From Chromohalobacter sp. 11-W (GTDB lineage Bacteria > Pseudomonadota > Gammaproteobacteria > Pseudomonadales > Halomonadaceae): a stretch of 64,000 bases of DNA. The translations under genes and the position numbers were made by a program. Of this stretch, positions 17,461-26,212 are shown piece after piece. The stretch covers positions 186,001 through 250,000 of the forward strand of contig NZ_JARANZ010000001.1 of NCBI RefSeq assembly GCF_029889905.1, read 5' to 3'. The notes under the pieces are model-generated. The model was not told where the DNA came from. It did not search any database and saw only the letters and a program-made list of their open reading frames with translations. Each line of letters starts with the position of its first letter. Positions within the stretch are counted from its first letter, which is position 1.

Positions 17461-18762
17461 TTAGTTCATCGCCTGCGGCAGATACAACGCGATCTCGGGG
17501 AACAGGTGCAACAGCACCACGGCGAGGATCATCAGCAGGAAGAACGGCAGGGTAGCGCGGGTGATGGTGATGATGTCCTTGCCGGTGAGGCCCTGAATGA
17601 CGAACAGATTGAAGCCGACCGGCGGCGTGATCTGCGACATTTCCACCACGATGACGAGGTAGATGCCGAACCAGATCAGGTCGATCCCCGCGCCTTCGAT
17701 CAGTGGCATGATGATCGACGTGACCAGCAGGATCAGCGAGATGCCGTCGAGAAAGCAGCCCAGCACGAGTAAGAAGAGCGTTAGCACCACCAGCAGCATG
17801 GTGGGGGAGAGGCCCATATCGGCGATATGGTTGGCCAGTTGCATGGGCAGTTGCGTGAAACTCAGCGCCGAGGAAAGAAACGAGGCGCCAGCGATGATGA
17901 AAGCGATCATGCAGGCCGTGCGCAGTGCCGCGAAGAGCGAGTCGAGGAAGATGGTCTTGTTGAAATGACCGTTACCTCGTGCGATCAGCATCGACAGCAC
18001 CACGCCCACGGCGGCGGCTTCGGTCGGTGAGGCGAGCCCGCCGTAGATGCTGCCCAGGATACCGCCGATGAGCGCCAACAGTGGGATCAACTGAGCGCTA
18101 TTGCGAATCTTTTCTCCGAGCGGCATGTGGGTCGCGCCTTCGCCGGCACGCCCTTGGCGGTTGCCGACCAGCAACGACCAGCCGATCAGGTAGGTCATGA
18201 ACAGACCCAGCAATAGCAAGCCTGGCAGAATGCCGGCGATGAACAGCCGCGAGATGGACTGCTCGGTCACCACGCCGTAGACGATCATCATGATCGAGGG
18301 TGGAATCAGCAGGCCCAGGGTCGAGGCGCTGGCCAGCGTGCCGATGGCAAGATTGCTGTCGTAGCCGCGGCGTTCCAGCTCGGGCAACGTCATCTTGCCG
18401 ACCGTGGCGCAGGTTGCCGCCGAAGAGCCGCATACGGCGGCGAACAGGCCGCTGCCGATGATATTGGAATGCAGCAAGCGTCCCGGCAGGCGGTTGAGCC
18501 AGGGCGCCAGGGCACGAAACATGTTGTCCGCAAGACCCGAGCGAAACAGAATCTCGCCCATCCATACGAACATTGGCAGAGCGGTCAAATCCCAGCCGTA
18601 GCTGGCGCCCCAGAAGTCGGACGCCAGAATGGGCCCGGGCTCGAAACTGCCGAAGAACGTCAGGGCAATCCAGCCGGTTCCCAGCAGGGCAAAGGCGATC
18701 CATACACCGCTGCCGAGCAGCAGCGCCAGGGCGAGGATCGTGACGAGACTGAGGGTCAGCAT
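17461..18762 (-). CDS. dctM: TRAP transporter large permease (DctM type)
   Basis: The start is placed at ATG 18762 (MLTLSLVTILALA), preceded by GAGAGGAT; the longer frame adds a hydrophilic leader. 433 residues with about 12 hydrophobic segments and the DctM hallmarks: FGSFEPGPILASDFWG near the N-terminus, GLLIPPSIMMIVYG at about 150, and TPPVGFNLFVIQG near 380. It is the sodium/proton-coupled translocation channel of a TRAP importer. It lies after dctQ and dctP on the same strand. Substrate unknown. Confidence 0.93.
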   Translation of the reverse strand: MLTLSLVTILALALLLGSGVWIAFALLGTGWIALTFFGSFEPGPILASDFWGASYGWDLTALPMFVWMGEILFRSGLADNMFRALAPWLNRLPGRLLHSNIIGSGLFAAVCGSSAATCATVGKMTLPELERRGYDSNLAIGTLASASTLGLLIPPSIMMIVYGVVTEQSISRLFIAGILPGLLLLGLFMTYLIGWSLLVGNRQGRAGEGATHMPLGEKIRNSAQLIPLLALIGGILGSIYGGLASPTEAAAVGVVLSMLIARGNGHFNKTIFLDSLFAALRTACMIAFIIAGASFLSSALSFTQLPMQLANHIADMGLSPTMLLVVLTLFLLVLGCFLDGISLILLVTSIIMPLIEGAGIDLIWFGIYLVIVVEMSQITPPVGFNLFVIQGLTGKDIITITRATLPFFLLMILAVVLLHLFPEIALYLPQAMN

Positions 18763-18790
18763 GACAAGGCATCCTCTCGCGTATGGCGGA

Positions 18791-19357
18791 TCATGAGTCA
18801 CCGTCCTGTGGCTCGGGTGCCACATAGGAAGCAGGGGCTGTTAAAGCCGCGCGCAGGGTACCCAACAAGGTTTCGAGGAGCGCCACGCACATCAGAGCGA
18901 TGCCAACGACGAGAACGCTTTGCGGTATCCATAGTGGAATGGCGAGCAACCCCGAGGAGACATCGTTGTATTCGAGGCTTTCACGCACCAAGCCCACCAG
19001 TTCCCAAGTGAGCAGTACACTAAGCGCTAGCGCCACCAGCAGACAGAGCGTCTCGACCCATACGCGAGCACGCGGCGGCAGACGTGAAATGACCAGCGTC
19101 ACGCGGATATGTGCGTGGTGCGTGAAGGTATAGGCCATGCTTAGAAAAGTGGCGCCCACCAGCAGATAAGCGGCCATTTCCGAGACGCCGGGAATTTCGA
19201 GCCCCAGGCGCGCGTTGCCCGCCAGGACCAGCAACGCATCCAGGCAGCGCAGTAGCACTTGGAAGGTGACGATGGCACAGATCGCCAGCATGCAAGCCGC
19301 GGCGCCCCAAGCGCCGAGGCGATAGAGTCTGTCGAGTCGGTAGGTCATGTCGGTCAC
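18791..19357 (-). CDS. dctQ: TRAP transporter small permease (DctQ type)
   Basis: 188 residues with four hydrophobic helices, the normal DctQ topology, and the family features LEIPGVSEMAAYLLVGATFLSM and a HHAHIRVTL segment. It binds the large permease in the inner membrane. It lies 28 bp upstream of dctM. The start could be 19357 or the second ATG at 19348. Confidence 0.9.
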   Translation of the reverse strand: MTDMTYRLDRLYRLGAWGAAACMLAICAIVTFQVLLRCLDALLVLAGNARLGLEIPGVSEMAAYLLVGATFLSMAYTFTHHAHIRVTLVISRLPPRARVWVETLCLLVALALSVLLTWELVGLVRESLEYNDVSSGLLAIPLWIPQSVLVVGIALMCVALLETLLGTLRAALTAPASYVAPEPQDGDS

Positions 19358-19457
19358 TCACGAATCGGGGGGCGAAGACGTCATCTCCCATTCGCGACCG
19401 CCATGCAGAATGGCGATCACGAAGAGTCAGGTGTCGTCTTGGGTCGGATGTGACGCG

Positions 19458-20447
19458 TCAGTCGTCGGCCTGGCGCTCGCGATAGCGCTCGATCAGCATC
19501 TTGGCCTGATCGCCGGCACGTTCTTGCCAGTTCTCGAACAGCGAGTCGCCGGCGGCCTCGAGATCCTCGGCCAGCTGGCCGCTGGGCTTGGAAATCGTGA
19601 TGTCGTGTTCCTTCAAGGCCTTGGCACTCTCGGCGCTGTCCTCGCGGCTGGCCTGCCAGCCACGCCGTTCAGCCTCGGCAGCGGCATCCAGCACGGCTTG
19701 CTGTGTCTTGTCATCGAGTTGGTCGAAGGCGCGCTTATTGACGAACACGATGTTCTTGGGCAGCCACAGGTTGGCGTCGCTGTAATGCGAGACGTAGTCC
19801 CAGGCGGACATCGACTTGCCGGTGGAGACCGACGTGATCATGGCATCGACGCGTCCGGTGCTGAACGCGGTGGGAATATCGGCCTCTTCGGTTTCCGTGG
19901 GCGTGCCGCCAAGATTCTCGACGAAGCGCTGCGTGTTGATGTTGGGGGCACGCACACGCAGCCCCTCGAACTGTGAAGCATCGGTCAGCTCGAAGTCGGT
20001 ATAGATACCCTGCGCCGGCCACGGCACGGCATACAGCGGCATCAGGCCTTCATCGGCGAACATCTGGGTGATGATCGGCTTGGAGGCTTGCCAGAGATCG
20101 TAGGCGTCTTCGTAGCTACCGGCCAGTCCCGGCAAGGTATCCACTTCGTAGATCGGCGATTCGTTGGAGAGCGACGACAGGAATACTTCGCCCGCCTGCA
20201 CGGTGCCGCGCCGCACGGAAGGTTTGATTTCCGAGTGCGCGATCAACGAGCCGCCGCTGTGCACGTTGATGTCCAGTTCGCCGTCGGTAGCGTCGGCGAC
20301 GTCCTCGGCGAATTGTTTGGTGTTCTGGGTATGAAAGCTGGCATCGCCGTAGGGCGTGGCGAGGTTCCATTGTGCGGCCATGGCGCTGCTGGCAATGCCG
20401 AGCGAGCCGATTGCCGCGAGCCAGGCGAAGGAGTGCATCGTACGCAT
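19458..20447 (-). CDS. dctP: TRAP transporter substrate-binding protein (DctP type)
   Basis: The start at 20447 (MRTMHSFAWLAAIGS) follows TGAGGAATTG and gives a normal signal peptide ending near AMAAQWN. 329 residues with the DctP fold: an ATPYGDASFHTQNTKQFA opening, GSLIAHSEIKPSVRRGTVQAG, and FEGLRVRAPNI near 165, where the Arg normally salt-bridges a carboxylate. The ligand is therefore probably an organic acid. It is the first gene of the dctPQM unit, 86 bp below a LysR gene on the same strand. Confidence 0.92.
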   Translation of the reverse strand: MRTMHSFAWLAAIGSLGIASSAMAAQWNLATPYGDASFHTQNTKQFAEDVADATDGELDINVHSGGSLIAHSEIKPSVRRGTVQAGEVFLSSLSNESPIYEVDTLPGLAGSYEDAYDLWQASKPIITQMFADEGLMPLYAVPWPAQGIYTDFELTDASQFEGLRVRAPNINTQRFVENLGGTPTETEEADIPTAFSTGRVDAMITSVSTGKSMSAWDYVSHYSDANLWLPKNIVFVNKRAFDQLDDKTQQAVLDAAAEAERRGWQASREDSAESAKALKEHDITISKPSGQLAEDLEAAGDSLFENWQERAGDQAKMLIERYRERQADD

Positions 20448-20533
20448 GTTCAATTCCTCATTGTTATTGAACTTGGAAGACGAATTCATTCTTCAAGTGG
20501 CGATGCGTTGGCGTCAAATCGTTAATTCTGATG

Positions 20534-21478
20534 TCAAGTATCGACGTAGCCTTTCATAGTGGTCGGTGATGAAAGCTTTCCGTGATCCTGGGCGTAATCG
20601 GCGGCGCATTGCTTGGCCAGGCGAGCCACGCTGGCGCAGAAGCTCGGGTAGTTGGAACGGCGCCAGATGGCGTCATAGATCATCGGTGGCAGGGGTTCGT
20701 CCAGCGTCAGACGCTCCAGGCTACCGGCGTCTACGGCATCGCGTACCGTAGCGACCGGCAATACGCCGATGCCCAGCCCCTCGATGCTCATGCGCATGAT
20801 GGTCATCAGTGTGCTGGTGGAGTGAATGCGTGGCGTGTCGATGCCCAGCGCGGTGAGGTAGGCGACCAACTCGCTGTAGGGTCGCGCCTGTTTGCTGAAG
20901 GAGATGAATGCCGTGTCGGCGAAGGTCGCCATATCGCCATGGCGTAGTGTTGCGGCCAGCTCGGGGGCTGCGAACATGCCCATCTCGTAGGTGCAAAGCG
21001 GCGTCTGGATGGCGGAGAGTCCCGGCGCCAGGCCGTCCATGGCGAACAGCATGTCGAGGTCGTTCTCGGCCAGGCGTTGATGTAGAAAGGGGGAAATATC
21101 GACCATCAACTCGATGGTCAGTTGCGGGTAGCGCTCTGCCAGTCGGCGCATGAAGGTTGGGCACCAACTGCTGGCGATGGTCTCGATAACCCCAAGGCGT
21201 AGCGTGCCGGAGAACGATTCCTCGTCCTGGAACAGACGCATGGCCTCGTCGCGACCCTCGAGCAAGCGCTCGGCATGGGTGAAGAACTCGCGACCGCGAA
21301 GCGTGGGTTGTACGGGGCGCGCCGAGCGGTCGAGAAGCGACTCGCCAACGCTGTCTTCGAGCCGGGTGATGCGGTCCGAGATCGACGGCTGGGTGAGGTG
21401 CAGCTTGGTCGCGCCCTTGCGGAACGAGCCCAGACGCACCACCCAGACGAACGCCTCGAGTTCCTTGAAATCGAACAT
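20534..21478 (-). CDS. LysR-family transcriptional regulator
   Basis: 314 residues. The helix-turn-helix is FKELEAFVWVVRLGSFRKGA with TQPSISDRITRLE (about residues 3-46), followed by a type 2 periplasmic-binding-fold effector domain (IELMVDISPFLHQRL; EGLGIGVLPVATV). It lies upstream of, and in the same direction as, dctP, an unusual layout for LysR genes, which are normally divergent. The closeness suggests that it controls the TRAP genes. Effector unknown. Confidence 0.88.
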   Translation of the reverse strand: MFDFKELEAFVWVVRLGSFRKGATKLHLTQPSISDRITRLEDSVGESLLDRSARPVQPTLRGREFFTHAERLLEGRDEAMRLFQDEESFSGTLRLGVIETIASSWCPTFMRRLAERYPQLTIELMVDISPFLHQRLAENDLDMLFAMDGLAPGLSAIQTPLCTYEMGMFAAPELAATLRHGDMATFADTAFISFSKQARPYSELVAYLTALGIDTPRIHSTSTLMTIMRMSIEGLGIGVLPVATVRDAVDAGSLERLTLDEPLPPMIYDAIWRRSNYPSFCASVARLAKQCAADYAQDHGKLSSPTTMKGYVDT

Positions 21479-21553
21479 CGGTGATCCTGCACAGGTCGCC
21501 GCGCGCCCCCGCGCGGCGGAAGGGAAGCGGTGGTGAGTAGTCTTCTTGAAAAG

Positions 21554-21991
21554 CTATGCCTTCTTGAACAGCTGTGTCTCGCGATCTTTGAAGGCCTTGA
21601 ACTCCAGGGCATTGCCTGAGGGATCGTAGAAGAACATGGTGGCTTGCTCGCCGGGTTCGCCTTTGAAACGCACGTAGGGTTCGATCTCGAAGGCCACGTC
21701 ATGCGCGCGCAGCTTGTCGGCCAGGGCCTGCCAAGCGGTCATCTCGAGGACCACGCCGAAATGCGGCACCGGCACGCCATGGCCGTCCACTGGATTCTTG
21801 TGGCTGGCCACCGCGGTATCCTTCAGTGCGGGGTTGAGGTGGCAGACGAACTGATGGCCGAAGAGGTCGAAATCGACCCAGCTCTCCGATGAGCGGCCTT
21901 CGGGGCAGCCCAGGAAGTCGCCGTAGAAACGCCGGGCTTCGTCGATATCGCGGACCTGCACGGCAAGATGGAAAGGATCGCTGACGGCCAT
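21554..21991 (-). CDS. VOC-family protein (glyoxalase/dioxygenase-like)
   Basis: The start at 21991 (MAVSDPFHLAVQVRD) follows a perfect AGGAGG; the upstream frame is not needed. 145 residues in the vicinal-oxygen-chelate fold. The His of FHLAV, a middle His in VPHFGVVLE, and the Glu of GNALEFKAF fit the usual metal ligands. Members include glyoxalases, dioxygenases and resistance proteins; the substrate cannot be named. It is the first minus-strand gene opposite pxpABC and may be in one unit with LysR and dctPQM. Confidence 0.85.
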   Translation of the reverse strand: MAVSDPFHLAVQVRDIDEARRFYGDFLGCPEGRSSESWVDFDLFGHQFVCHLNPALKDTAVASHKNPVDGHGVPVPHFGVVLEMTAWQALADKLRAHDVAFEIEPYVRFKGEPGEQATMFFYDPSGNALEFKAFKDRETQLFKKA

Positions 21992-22205
21992 GGCGGCCTC
22001 CTCGGGATCGGTGGTGATTGGCATTCGTGAGCCTTGATTCTTTAGCCCGGTGCTGTGCGGCGTCAACTCGTTTTCCCATGCGGTGCGGTGAAAGGTTCCA
22101 CCGATATCGCGCATCACGAAAAACGATTGGACCGGGCCACGTGGGCTTTCTTAGAGTGAAATGCCGCAACCGTGAAAGCCGACGACAATAAAAGAGGTCA
22201 CGTTC

Positions 22206-22958
22206 ATGCCCCTTCCGCTTCTCAACTGCGACATGGGAGAGAGCTTCGGCAACTGGAAAATGGGCCTCGACGACGAGGTCATGCCCTATGTCGATTGCGC
22301 CAATATAGCCTGTGGCTTTCATGCCTCCGACCCCGACATCATGCGGCGTACCGTGGCGTTGGCCGTGCAACACGGCGTACGCGTCGGTGCGCATCCCGCC
22401 TATCCCGACCTGCAAGGCTTTGGGCGTCGCTCGTTGGCCTGTTCGCCGCGCGAAGTCGAAGACATGATGCTGTATCAGATCGGCGCGCTGGAGGGTATGT
22501 GCCGTGCCGAGGGCGCGACTGTGAGTTACGTCAAGCCTCATGGCGCGCTGTATAACGACATGGCCCGCGATCCAGAGCTCTTGCGCGGCGCCATGCGTGC
22601 GGTGCTGGCCTATGATCGCAGCTTGCCGCTGCTGGCCATGGCCACGGCGGATCCGGCGCCGATGCGGGCGCTGGCCGAGGAAATGGGCGTCACACTGTGG
22701 TTCGAGACATTCGCCGACCGCGCCTACGACCCGCAGGGGCGGCTGGTCTCGCGACGCGAGCCGGGCGCCGTGCATCATGATCGCGAGATCATCGTGGCGC
22801 AGGCGGTGAGGCTCGCCAAGGGCGAGGCGCTGACCGCCAACGACGGCAGCACGCTGCGTCTGGCCGCCGATACGCTCTGCGTCCACGGCGATAATGCCGA
22901 GTCGGTGGCTGCCGTGCGCGCCATTCGTGACGCCTTCGATGGCCTGGCACGGGAGTGA
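22206..22958 (+). CDS. pxpA: 5-oxoprolinase subunit A (LamB/YcsF family)
   Basis: 250 residues of the LamB/YcsF family, beginning with the hallmark [15 protein letters not shown] and continuing with [30 protein letters not shown] and [11 protein letters not shown], all highly conserved. PxpA with PxpB and PxpC forms an ATP-dependent 5-oxoprolinase that opens pyroglutamate to glutamate. The three genes are consecutive here in the order ABC. Confidence 0.95.
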   Translation: MPLPLLNCDMGESFGNWKMGLDDEVMPYVDCANIACGFHASDPDIMRRTVALAVQHGVRVGAHPAYPDLQGFGRRSLACSPREVEDMMLYQIGALEGMCRAEGATVSYVKPHGALYNDMARDPELLRGAMRAVLAYDRSLPLLAMATADPAPMRALAEEMGVTLWFETFADRAYDPQGRLVSRREPGAVHHDREIIVAQAVRLAKGEALTANDGSTLRLAADTLCVHGDNAESVAAVRAIRDAFDGLARE

Positions 22959-22962
22959 GCCG

Positions 22963-23694
22963 GTGAGCGACCCAAGTATCGAAACGGTGGGTATGGACAG
23001 TCTCATCGTGCGCCTCTTCGACAGCATCGACGAAGAGAACATGCCGTGGATGCTGGCCGCCGACCGGGCCCTGCGCGAGGCCTTCGGCGAGGCGCTGATT
23101 GATCTGGTGCCTTCCTACACCACGCTGCTGGTGCATTATGATATCCAACGCCTTGATCTGCAGGCCGCTCGTGCCCGGGTGAGCGAGGCGCTGAAGGGCT
23201 TGGCGCCCGCGACGAGTGGCGAAGGCCAGCGGCATGTGATTCCGGTGTGGTACGACGTGAGTGTCGGCCCGGAGCTTGAGCGCATTGCCGAGTGTCTTGG
23301 CGTCAACCACGAGGACGTCATCGCGCGGCACTGCGCGCGGGATTACAGCGTTTTCGCGCTGGGCTTCGCGCCGGGTTACGCCTTCATGGGGCGTCTCGAC
23401 GATGCGTTGGCCACGCCGCGCCTGAAGACACCGCGCCAGAAAGTCGTCGCCGGCAGCGTGGCCATTGCCGAACGCCAGACGGCGGTTTATCCCACGCTCT
23501 CGCCGGGCGGCTGGAACATCATCGGACGTACGGCGGTGGCGCTGTTCGGGCGCGACCGCGAGGGCTACAGCCTATTTCGCCCTGGCGACAAGGTGCGTTT
23601 CGAGGCAATCTCCCGCGATGCGTTCATCGCACAAGGCGGCGATCCGTCGCCGCTGGCTGAGCGCGGCGACACCCCCACGGAGGCCCAGACATGA
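22963..23694 (+). CDS. pxpB: 5-oxoprolinase subunit B (KipI family)
   Basis: The start is placed at GTG 22963, four bases after the pxpA stop with GGGAG just before it; an ATG at 22993 is the alternative. About 243 residues with KipI/AHS1 features: VPSYTTLLVHYD, FALGFAPGYAFMGRLDDALATPR, GSVAIAERQTAVYP and SPGGWNIIGRT. It pairs with PxpC to form the carboxylase-like half of the oxoprolinase. Confidence 0.93.
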   Translation: MSDPSIETVGMDSLIVRLFDSIDEENMPWMLAADRALREAFGEALIDLVPSYTTLLVHYDIQRLDLQAARARVSEALKGLAPATSGEGQRHVIPVWYDVSVGPELERIAECLGVNHEDVIARHCARDYSVFALGFAPGYAFMGRLDDALATPRLKTPRQKVVAGSVAIAERQTAVYPTLSPGGWNIIGRTAVALFGRDREGYSLFRPGDKVRFEAISRDAFIAQGGDPSPLAERGDTPTEAQT

Positions 23695-24614
23695 AGGGAT
23701 TGATCGTCGAACGCGCGGGGCCGCTGGCGCTGATACAAGATGGCGGACGCTTCGGGGTACGCCATCTCGGTGTCACCCAGGGCGGTGCCGCCGATTGGGT
23801 GTCGTTGGGATGGGCCAATTGGCTGCTGGGTAACGCGCCGCAAGCCCCCGGCGTGGAAATTACCGTGGGCGGCTTGACCCTATACGCCGAGACATCGGTC
23901 ACGTTGGCCCTGACGGGGGCAGATCTGGGCGCGACGCTTGATGATGAACCGTTGACGCCAGGGAGCCGTTTCACTGTCGCTGCCGGTCAACGCCTGGCCT
24001 TTGAGAGTCCACGAGCGGGCTTGCGCGCCTATCTAGCCTTCCCGGGCGGGCTCGATGCCGCGCCGGTGCTGGGCAGCGTGGCCAGCACGGTGCGCGAAAG
24101 CTTGGGCGGGCTCGATGGCCAGGGGCGGGTGCTGACCGAAGGCGATTGCCTGACATGGGCAGGCACTGCCGGAGCCGAGCGCACGCTGCCCTCGAGCATG
24201 GGCACGTTACCGGGAGATGGAGAACGCGTGATGTTGGCGCTGGTGAGCGGCGCGCAGATCGCCGATTTCAGCGGTACCAGCGTATTCGAGGCCTTCAATA
24301 CACCGTGGCAGATCGATCAGCGTGCCGATCGCATGGGCGTGCGCCTGACCGGTTCTGAGCTGCGTTACTTGGGCGAGGGGATGGTCTCCGAGGGCATTCC
24401 GCTGGGCGCCGTCCAGGTGCCGGCCGATGGCCAGCCCATCATTTTGCTCAACGACCGTCAGACCATCGGCGGCTATCCGCGCCTCGGCGCGTTGACGCCG
24501 CTGGCCTGCGCGCGATTGGCGCAATGCCAGCCAGGCACTGAAGTATGGCTGACGCCGGTGGCGGCGGGGCAGGCGCGTGACGCCCATCTGCACCAGTTGG
24601 CATGTTGGCGCTGA
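23691..24614 (+). CDS. pxpC: 5-oxoprolinase subunit C (KipA/AHS2 family)
   Basis: 307 residues. It overlaps pxpB by 4 bp (ATGA). The KipA/AHS2 pattern is clear: LALIQDGGRFGVRHLGVTQGGAADW at the start, the PGVEITVGGL segment, RAYLAFPGGLD near 112, and SEGIPLGAVQVPADGQPIILLND then GGYPRLGAL toward the end. It completes the pxpABC operon. Confidence 0.94.
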   Translation: MKGLIVERAGPLALIQDGGRFGVRHLGVTQGGAADWVSLGWANWLLGNAPQAPGVEITVGGLTLYAETSVTLALTGADLGATLDDEPLTPGSRFTVAAGQRLAFESPRAGLRAYLAFPGGLDAAPVLGSVASTVRESLGGLDGQGRVLTEGDCLTWAGTAGAERTLPSSMGTLPGDGERVMLALVSGAQIADFSGTSVFEAFNTPWQIDQRADRMGVRLTGSELRYLGEGMVSEGIPLGAVQVPADGQPIILLNDRQTIGGYPRLGALTPLACARLAQCQPGTEVWLTPVAAGQARDAHLHQLACWR

Positions 24615-24639
24615 TGCGTGAAATGGCGAGGCGGAGCGA

Positions 24640-25080
24640 TCAGTCGCGCTCCGCCGCCCGCATCGGCATCTGATCGATAATGTGATACACCGTCTCCGGC
24701 GCGACGAAGCCTTCGAGCTGCATTTTCTTGCCGCCATCCTTGCCGATGAGCACCGTGGTGAACGGGGCGTCATCGTCTAGCGCCAGCGCCTTCATCAACG
24801 CCCGCGTCTCGAAGCGGGTCATCGGCTCGTCGTTGCGATATCCCTGCCCGTTTTCCACCCGATAGAGCACCATGTCACGCGCCTGGAATTTGGCGTGACT
24901 GGTTCTGAGCTGGGCTCTCATACGTTGGTAAGCGTCGTTGTCGCGCTGCGGGGAGACGATCACCAGCGGACGAAAAAGCCCGTGATCGGTGATCAAGGGA
25001 TTGGCGGGATCGGCGGCATGGGCGATGTTCATCGGACCAAGCAGCACGAGCATCCAGCAGGCAAGCAAGGCGGTTCGCAT
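24640..25080 (-). CDS. DUF4174 exported protein
   Basis: The start at 25080 (MRTALLACWMLVLL) has AGGAG 7 bp upstream. 146 residues: a signal peptide ending near AHAADP, then a thioredoxin-like small domain typical of DUF4174, with RPLVIVSPQRDNDAYQRM and FTTVLIGKDGGKKMQLEG. No CxxC is present, so it is not an oxidoreductase. Function unknown. It is convergent with pxpC and divergent from the RpiR gene, sharing the palindrome between them. Confidence 0.85.
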   Translation of the reverse strand: MRTALLACWMLVLLGPMNIAHAADPANPLITDHGLFRPLVIVSPQRDNDAYQRMRAQLRTSHAKFQARDMVLYRVENGQGYRNDEPMTRFETRALMKALALDDDAPFTTVLIGKDGGKKMQLEGFVAPETVYHIIDQMPMRAAERD

Positions 25081-25146
25081 GGCATCACTCCTTTGAAAGT
25101 AGTGCCAGTATGGCAGAGGCCTGCGGGCTGGGTAGTTTCGATATTT

Positions 25147-25186
25147 CATTTCCCGTATTGCAAATTAATTTGCAATACGGGAAATG
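25147..25186. promoter_or_regulatory. Perfect 40-bp palindrome, probable operator
   Basis: The sequence at 25147-25166 is the exact reverse complement of 25167-25186; the centre reads TTGCAAATTAATTTGCAA. It lies in the 159-bp divergent gap between the DUF4174 and RpiR genes, about 55 bp before the RpiR start. RpiR-family proteins bind AT-rich inverted repeats, so an autoregulatory operator is the best guess. Confidence 0.75.
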
Positions 25187-25239
25187 GATGCTTAGTCTTG
25201 AGGCAGAATCCTTGCAGTAGAAAGCGTCAGGAGCCTGCC

Positions 25240-26157
25240 ATGCCCGCCGACAATGCCGACTTACCACCTCGACGCTATGCCGATCTGCAACTGTTGGCGC
25301 TGCGTGCTCGACGCGGTGATGCCGCCGATCTGAAGCTTTCCGCCAAGGGGCTTGCGTTGCTCGAAGCCCTATTGGCCCAGCCCGAGACAGTGACCCTCTC
25401 AAGTATCTCGCAATTGGCGCAGCACCACGGCGTGAACCCTTCGCGCCTGACGCGGTTGGCGCATGCCCTCGGCCTGGAGGGATTCAAGGCGCTACAGGCA
25501 CTGTTTCGTGAAGATCTTAGCGATAGCGCCTTCTATTCCACGCGTGCCCAGCGCCTGCTGGATTTTGGTGAGACGCCCCGGGCCGAGGGCGACGCGCTGG
25601 CGGACGACCGCGCGCTCTGGCAGCAAGAGATGCAGAATCTCTCGGCCACCGTGGAGGCGCTGGATACGACGCAACTGGCCGCAGCAGCGGCTAGCATCCA
25701 GCGGGCGCGGCGTATCCACGTCATCGGCCTGCGGGCCAGCTTCGGAGCCGCGCATTACCTGGCGTATTACCTGGATTATCTGCGCGATGGTGTACACCTG
25801 GTCTCGGGGCACGCTGGCGTCAGCGTCGAGCAGGCCTTGCGGCTGGGTGAAGATGATCTAGTGATCGGCATCGCCTTTAGGCCTGAGTCGCGGATGAGCA
25901 TCGACTACTGCCGGCTGGCGGTGGAGCAGGGCGCTTCGCTGCTGGCGTTGACGAACCATCCCAGCTCACAGTTGGCCGCATTGGGCGAATCGACCTTGCT
26001 CGCGCCGGCCGAGGGCGCCTTTTTCTTCAATCCCATGAGTAGCCTATTCATGCTCGTCGAGCTGTTGTTGTCCCGCGTGGCCCGCGAGTTGGGGCACAAC
26101 GCGGTGCTCGCCCTGCGCCAGCGCGAGGCGCTGATCTCGCGTCTGCACGTCGAGTGA
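25240..26157 (+). CDS. MurR/RpiR-family transcriptional regulator
   Basis: The start at 25240 follows CAGGAG; the long upstream extension is antisense to the DUF4174 gene. 305 residues: an N-terminal RpiR helix-turn-helix (LSSISQLAQHHGVNPSRLTRLAHALG, about 48-74) and a SIS phosphosugar-binding domain (IHVIGLRASFGAAHYLAYYL; VIGIAFRPES). It is followed 55 bp later by an aminotransferase gene that it may control. A 40-bp palindrome lies upstream. Confidence 0.9.
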   Translation: MPADNADLPPRRYADLQLLALRARRGDAADLKLSAKGLALLEALLAQPETVTLSSISQLAQHHGVNPSRLTRLAHALGLEGFKALQALFREDLSDSAFYSTRAQRLLDFGETPRAEGDALADDRALWQQEMQNLSATVEALDTTQLAAAAASIQRARRIHVIGLRASFGAAHYLAYYLDYLRDGVHLVSGHAGVSVEQALRLGEDDLVIGIAFRPESRMSIDYCRLAVEQGASLLALTNHPSSQLAALGESTLLAPAEGAFFFNPMSSLFMLVELLLSRVARELGHNAVLALRQREALISRLHVE

Positions 26158-26212
26158 TATATTCGCTTACACCGCTCTTTTGCCCTTTTCTGCCGCTTCC
26201 CAGGAGATCGCC

